From Acidobacteriota bacterium (GTDB lineage: Bacteria > Acidobacteriota > Terriglobia > UBA7540), in the NCBI GenBank assembly GCA_021838785.1, contig JAKCCV010000008.1, positions 1 to 64,000 on the forward strand: DNA of 64,000 nt. The letters run 5' to 3'. How positions within the stretch are numbered: the first letter of the stretch is position 1; each line of letters starts with the position of its first letter. The notes beneath the pieces were generated by a model, which worked only from the letters and a program-made list of their open reading frames with translations, made no database searches and had not been told where the DNA came from. The translations under genes were made by a program, and so were the position numbers. Shown piece by piece: positions 62,882-64,000 of this stretch.

Positions 62882-63552
62882 GATTCTAACCGGAGGCAAT
62901 AGCCCACGCCCCGAACCGTGTGGATGAGTTTTTGGGGTTGCTCGTGGTCAATCTTTTGCCGCAGGCGGTTGATGTAAACTTCGACCAGGTTGGAGGCGCT
63001 GTCAAAATGGCAGTCCCAAACGTGCTCCACGATTTCGCTGCGGGTGATGGTGTCCGGGGCGCGGAGCATCAGAAATTCAAGCAAGGCAAATTCTTTGGAG
63101 GTCAGGGGAACGGTTGATCTGCCGCGAACCACGCGGCGTCGGTGCCGGTCCACTTCCAGGTCCGCATAGCGAAGCTTGGCGGTGCCGCGACCCAAATTTC
63201 TGCGCATCAGCGCCCGCAAGCGGGCCAGCAGCTCGGCCAGGGCAAACGGCTTGACCAGATAATCATCGGCGCCGGCATCCAGACCCTCCACGCGCTGCTC
63301 CACTAAACCGCGCGCCGTCAGCATGAGAATGGGGGTTTCCACTCCGGCGTCCCGCAACTTCTGGCAAACTTCAATCCCGCTCAGGCCGGGCAGGCGGATG
63401 TCCAGCAAGATGGCATCGTAGGGATTGGATTTGGCCATCTCCAAGCCTGCCTCTCCGGTCTCGGCCACGTCCACGGCGTAAGCGTTCTCGCGCAAGGCGC
63501 GCGCCGTAAAGCTCGCTACCCTCCGCTCATCCTCCACCACCAAAACCCTCAT
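62878..63552 (-). CDS. OmpR-family response regulator (CusR-like)
   Basis: 224 residues. The receiver domain has EDE near the N-terminus, phospho-acceptor Asp51 in LLDIRLPGLSG, and Lys101 in YLVKPF. The C-terminal winged helix reads PLTSKEFALLEFLMLRAPDTITRSEIVEHVWD...VEVYINRLRQKID...HTVRGVGYCL. It is the first gene of the two-component pair and probably drives the TolC-RND operon downstream. The -10 box ends 8 bp before the ATG, so the mRNA may be leaderless. Confidence 0.94.
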   Translation of the reverse strand: MRVLVVEDERRVASFTARALRENAYAVDVAETGEAGLEMAKSNPYDAILLDIRLPGLSGIEVCQKLRDAGVETPILMLTARGLVEQRVEGLDAGADDYLVKPFALAELLARLRALMRRNLGRGTAKLRYADLEVDRHRRRVVRGRSTVPLTSKEFALLEFLMLRAPDTITRSEIVEHVWDCHFDSASNLVEVYINRLRQKIDHEQPQKLIHTVRGVGYCLRLES

Positions 63553-63560
63553 CGGTAACG

Positions 63561-63589
63561 ATTATAGTGCGCAAACCGGGGCTTGCGAA
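63561..63589 (-). promoter_or_regulatory. Promoter of the two-component genes
   Basis: Minus-strand TTCGCA (63589-63584), 17-bp spacer, perfect TATAAT (63566-63561). Only 8 bp separate the -10 from the ATG at 63552. Confidence 0.6.
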
Positions 63590-63621
63590 GAGGCAGAGCC
63601 GAAGGCAGGATCGGCCGATTT

Positions 63622-63999
63622 TCACCGCGGAGAGCGGCGACGGGTCATCGGACGCCGGGCGTTTCCGAGCGTGCCTCGGTCGGCTCGGGTTTTCGGTTGG
63701 ATAGCCCGCCGCAGCCGCTTAAGGCTCGCCAGCAGTTTGGGGGGAGGGGACAGCTTCAGTTGACCGTAACGCCGGCAGGCGCTGATGGTCGTGCGTAAGC
63801 TCTCCAGGTAGGCGAGGCAAGGACGACAATCCGCCAGGTGACGCTTCAGCTCTGCGGCGTCGCGCGCCGCCAGTTCACCGTCTAAAAATTCCGAGAGCCG
63901 CGCAAACAGTCGGCGGCAGGCGGCGCGTCCCTCCCGCTGAATGTGAGGGTGAGCAGCCTTTTCCGACCGGCGCGACCGCGGGCGAGGAGAGCCGTCCAT
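63622..63999 (-). CDS. Zinc-finger (zf-HC2) anti-sigma-factor-like protein, possibly extending past the window
   Basis: 125 residues from ATG 63999 at the window edge. The central part RAACRRLFARLSEFLDGEL and EELKRHL-like AELKRHLADCRPCLAYLESL follows the zf-HC2 pattern: Cys, then His...Cys..Cys, which binds zinc in anti-sigma factors of ECF sigma factors. No membrane helix follows, so it would be a soluble anti-sigma protein. Such genes normally follow their sigma factor, expected just outside the window. The basic tail after the finger is about 45 residues. The true start may lie beyond 64000. Confidence 0.65.
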   Translation of the reverse strand: MDGSPRPRSRRSEKAAHPHIQREGRAACRRLFARLSEFLDGELAARDAAELKRHLADCRPCLAYLESLRTTISACRRYGQLKLSPPPKLLASLKRLRRAIQPKTRADRGTLGNARRPMTRRRSPR

Positions 64000-64000
64000 T

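Noticed and set aside
1-64000. CRISPR array
   Set aside because: No regularly spaced short direct repeats with unique spacers were seen; the only repeats are R1-R3, the 99-bp arms and short palindromes.

Overview
The window is GC-rich bacterial DNA with no rRNA genes. It mixes conserved core genes with short accessory insertions. The gene set (MacB-type permease batteries, a PMA-type P-ATPase, a five-helix succinate dehydrogenase anchor, a stand-alone LarE, an AmiE-NamZ fusion, a cytochrome/barrel cluster) fits an uncultured Acidobacteriota-like bacterium. That assignment is an inference from content and style, not from a marker gene.

Layout. Positions 1-3851 look like the end of an island: a catabolic RraA-family gene, a short-chain dehydrogenase cut by an IS21-like remnant, a decayed IS110 transposase lying between two 99-bp inverted arms, and a 3' half of tRNA-Pro that looks like an attachment-site scar. 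Positions 4039-6891 hold a membrane protein, an outer-membrane barrel, a monohaem cytochrome c and a Cys/His-rich secreted protein. Then come larE, a histone-deacetylase-like hydrolase with an ABM monooxygenase, glmS (whose catalytic Cys1 is Ser), argJ, a ftsB/phosphohexomutase pair, cutA and a cystathionine gamma-synthase/lyase. Positions 17422-20452 carry a restriction-modification pair flanked by copies of a small repeat with terminal inverted repeats. Positions 21298-29181 form a divergent peptidoglycan-recycling locus: AmiE-NamZ fusion | symporter, murQ, nagA, murA.

The second half has a P3A-type H+-ATPase, an amidohydrolase, sdhCAB, uppP, RNase J, a GH20 hydrolase, a MetE-like methyltransferase, a Ni/Co transporter, and a glycine-zipper protein. 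These are followed by a seven-gene MacAB-like export operon with PadR and TetR regulators, and a DAHP synthase preceded by what looks like a classical aromatic attenuator (leader peptide MRKAYVSSFTYRYWRWAR, competing hairpins, terminator). After tRNA-Glu there is an RND tripartite efflux operon with its two-component system, and the window ends in a zinc-finger anti-sigma-like gene.

How the genes connect. Cell-envelope supply recurs: glmS, the phosphohexomutase, murA, uppP, the AmiE-NamZ/MurQ/NagA salvage route and possibly GH20 all feed amino sugars or lipid carrier toward peptidoglycan. Export is the second theme (MacAB-like and RND systems). The strongest candidates for new biology are the aromatic attenuator, the fused salvage enzyme with its operon, the repeat-flanked restriction-modification cassette with an unrecognised nuclease, and the Ser-for-Cys GlmS.
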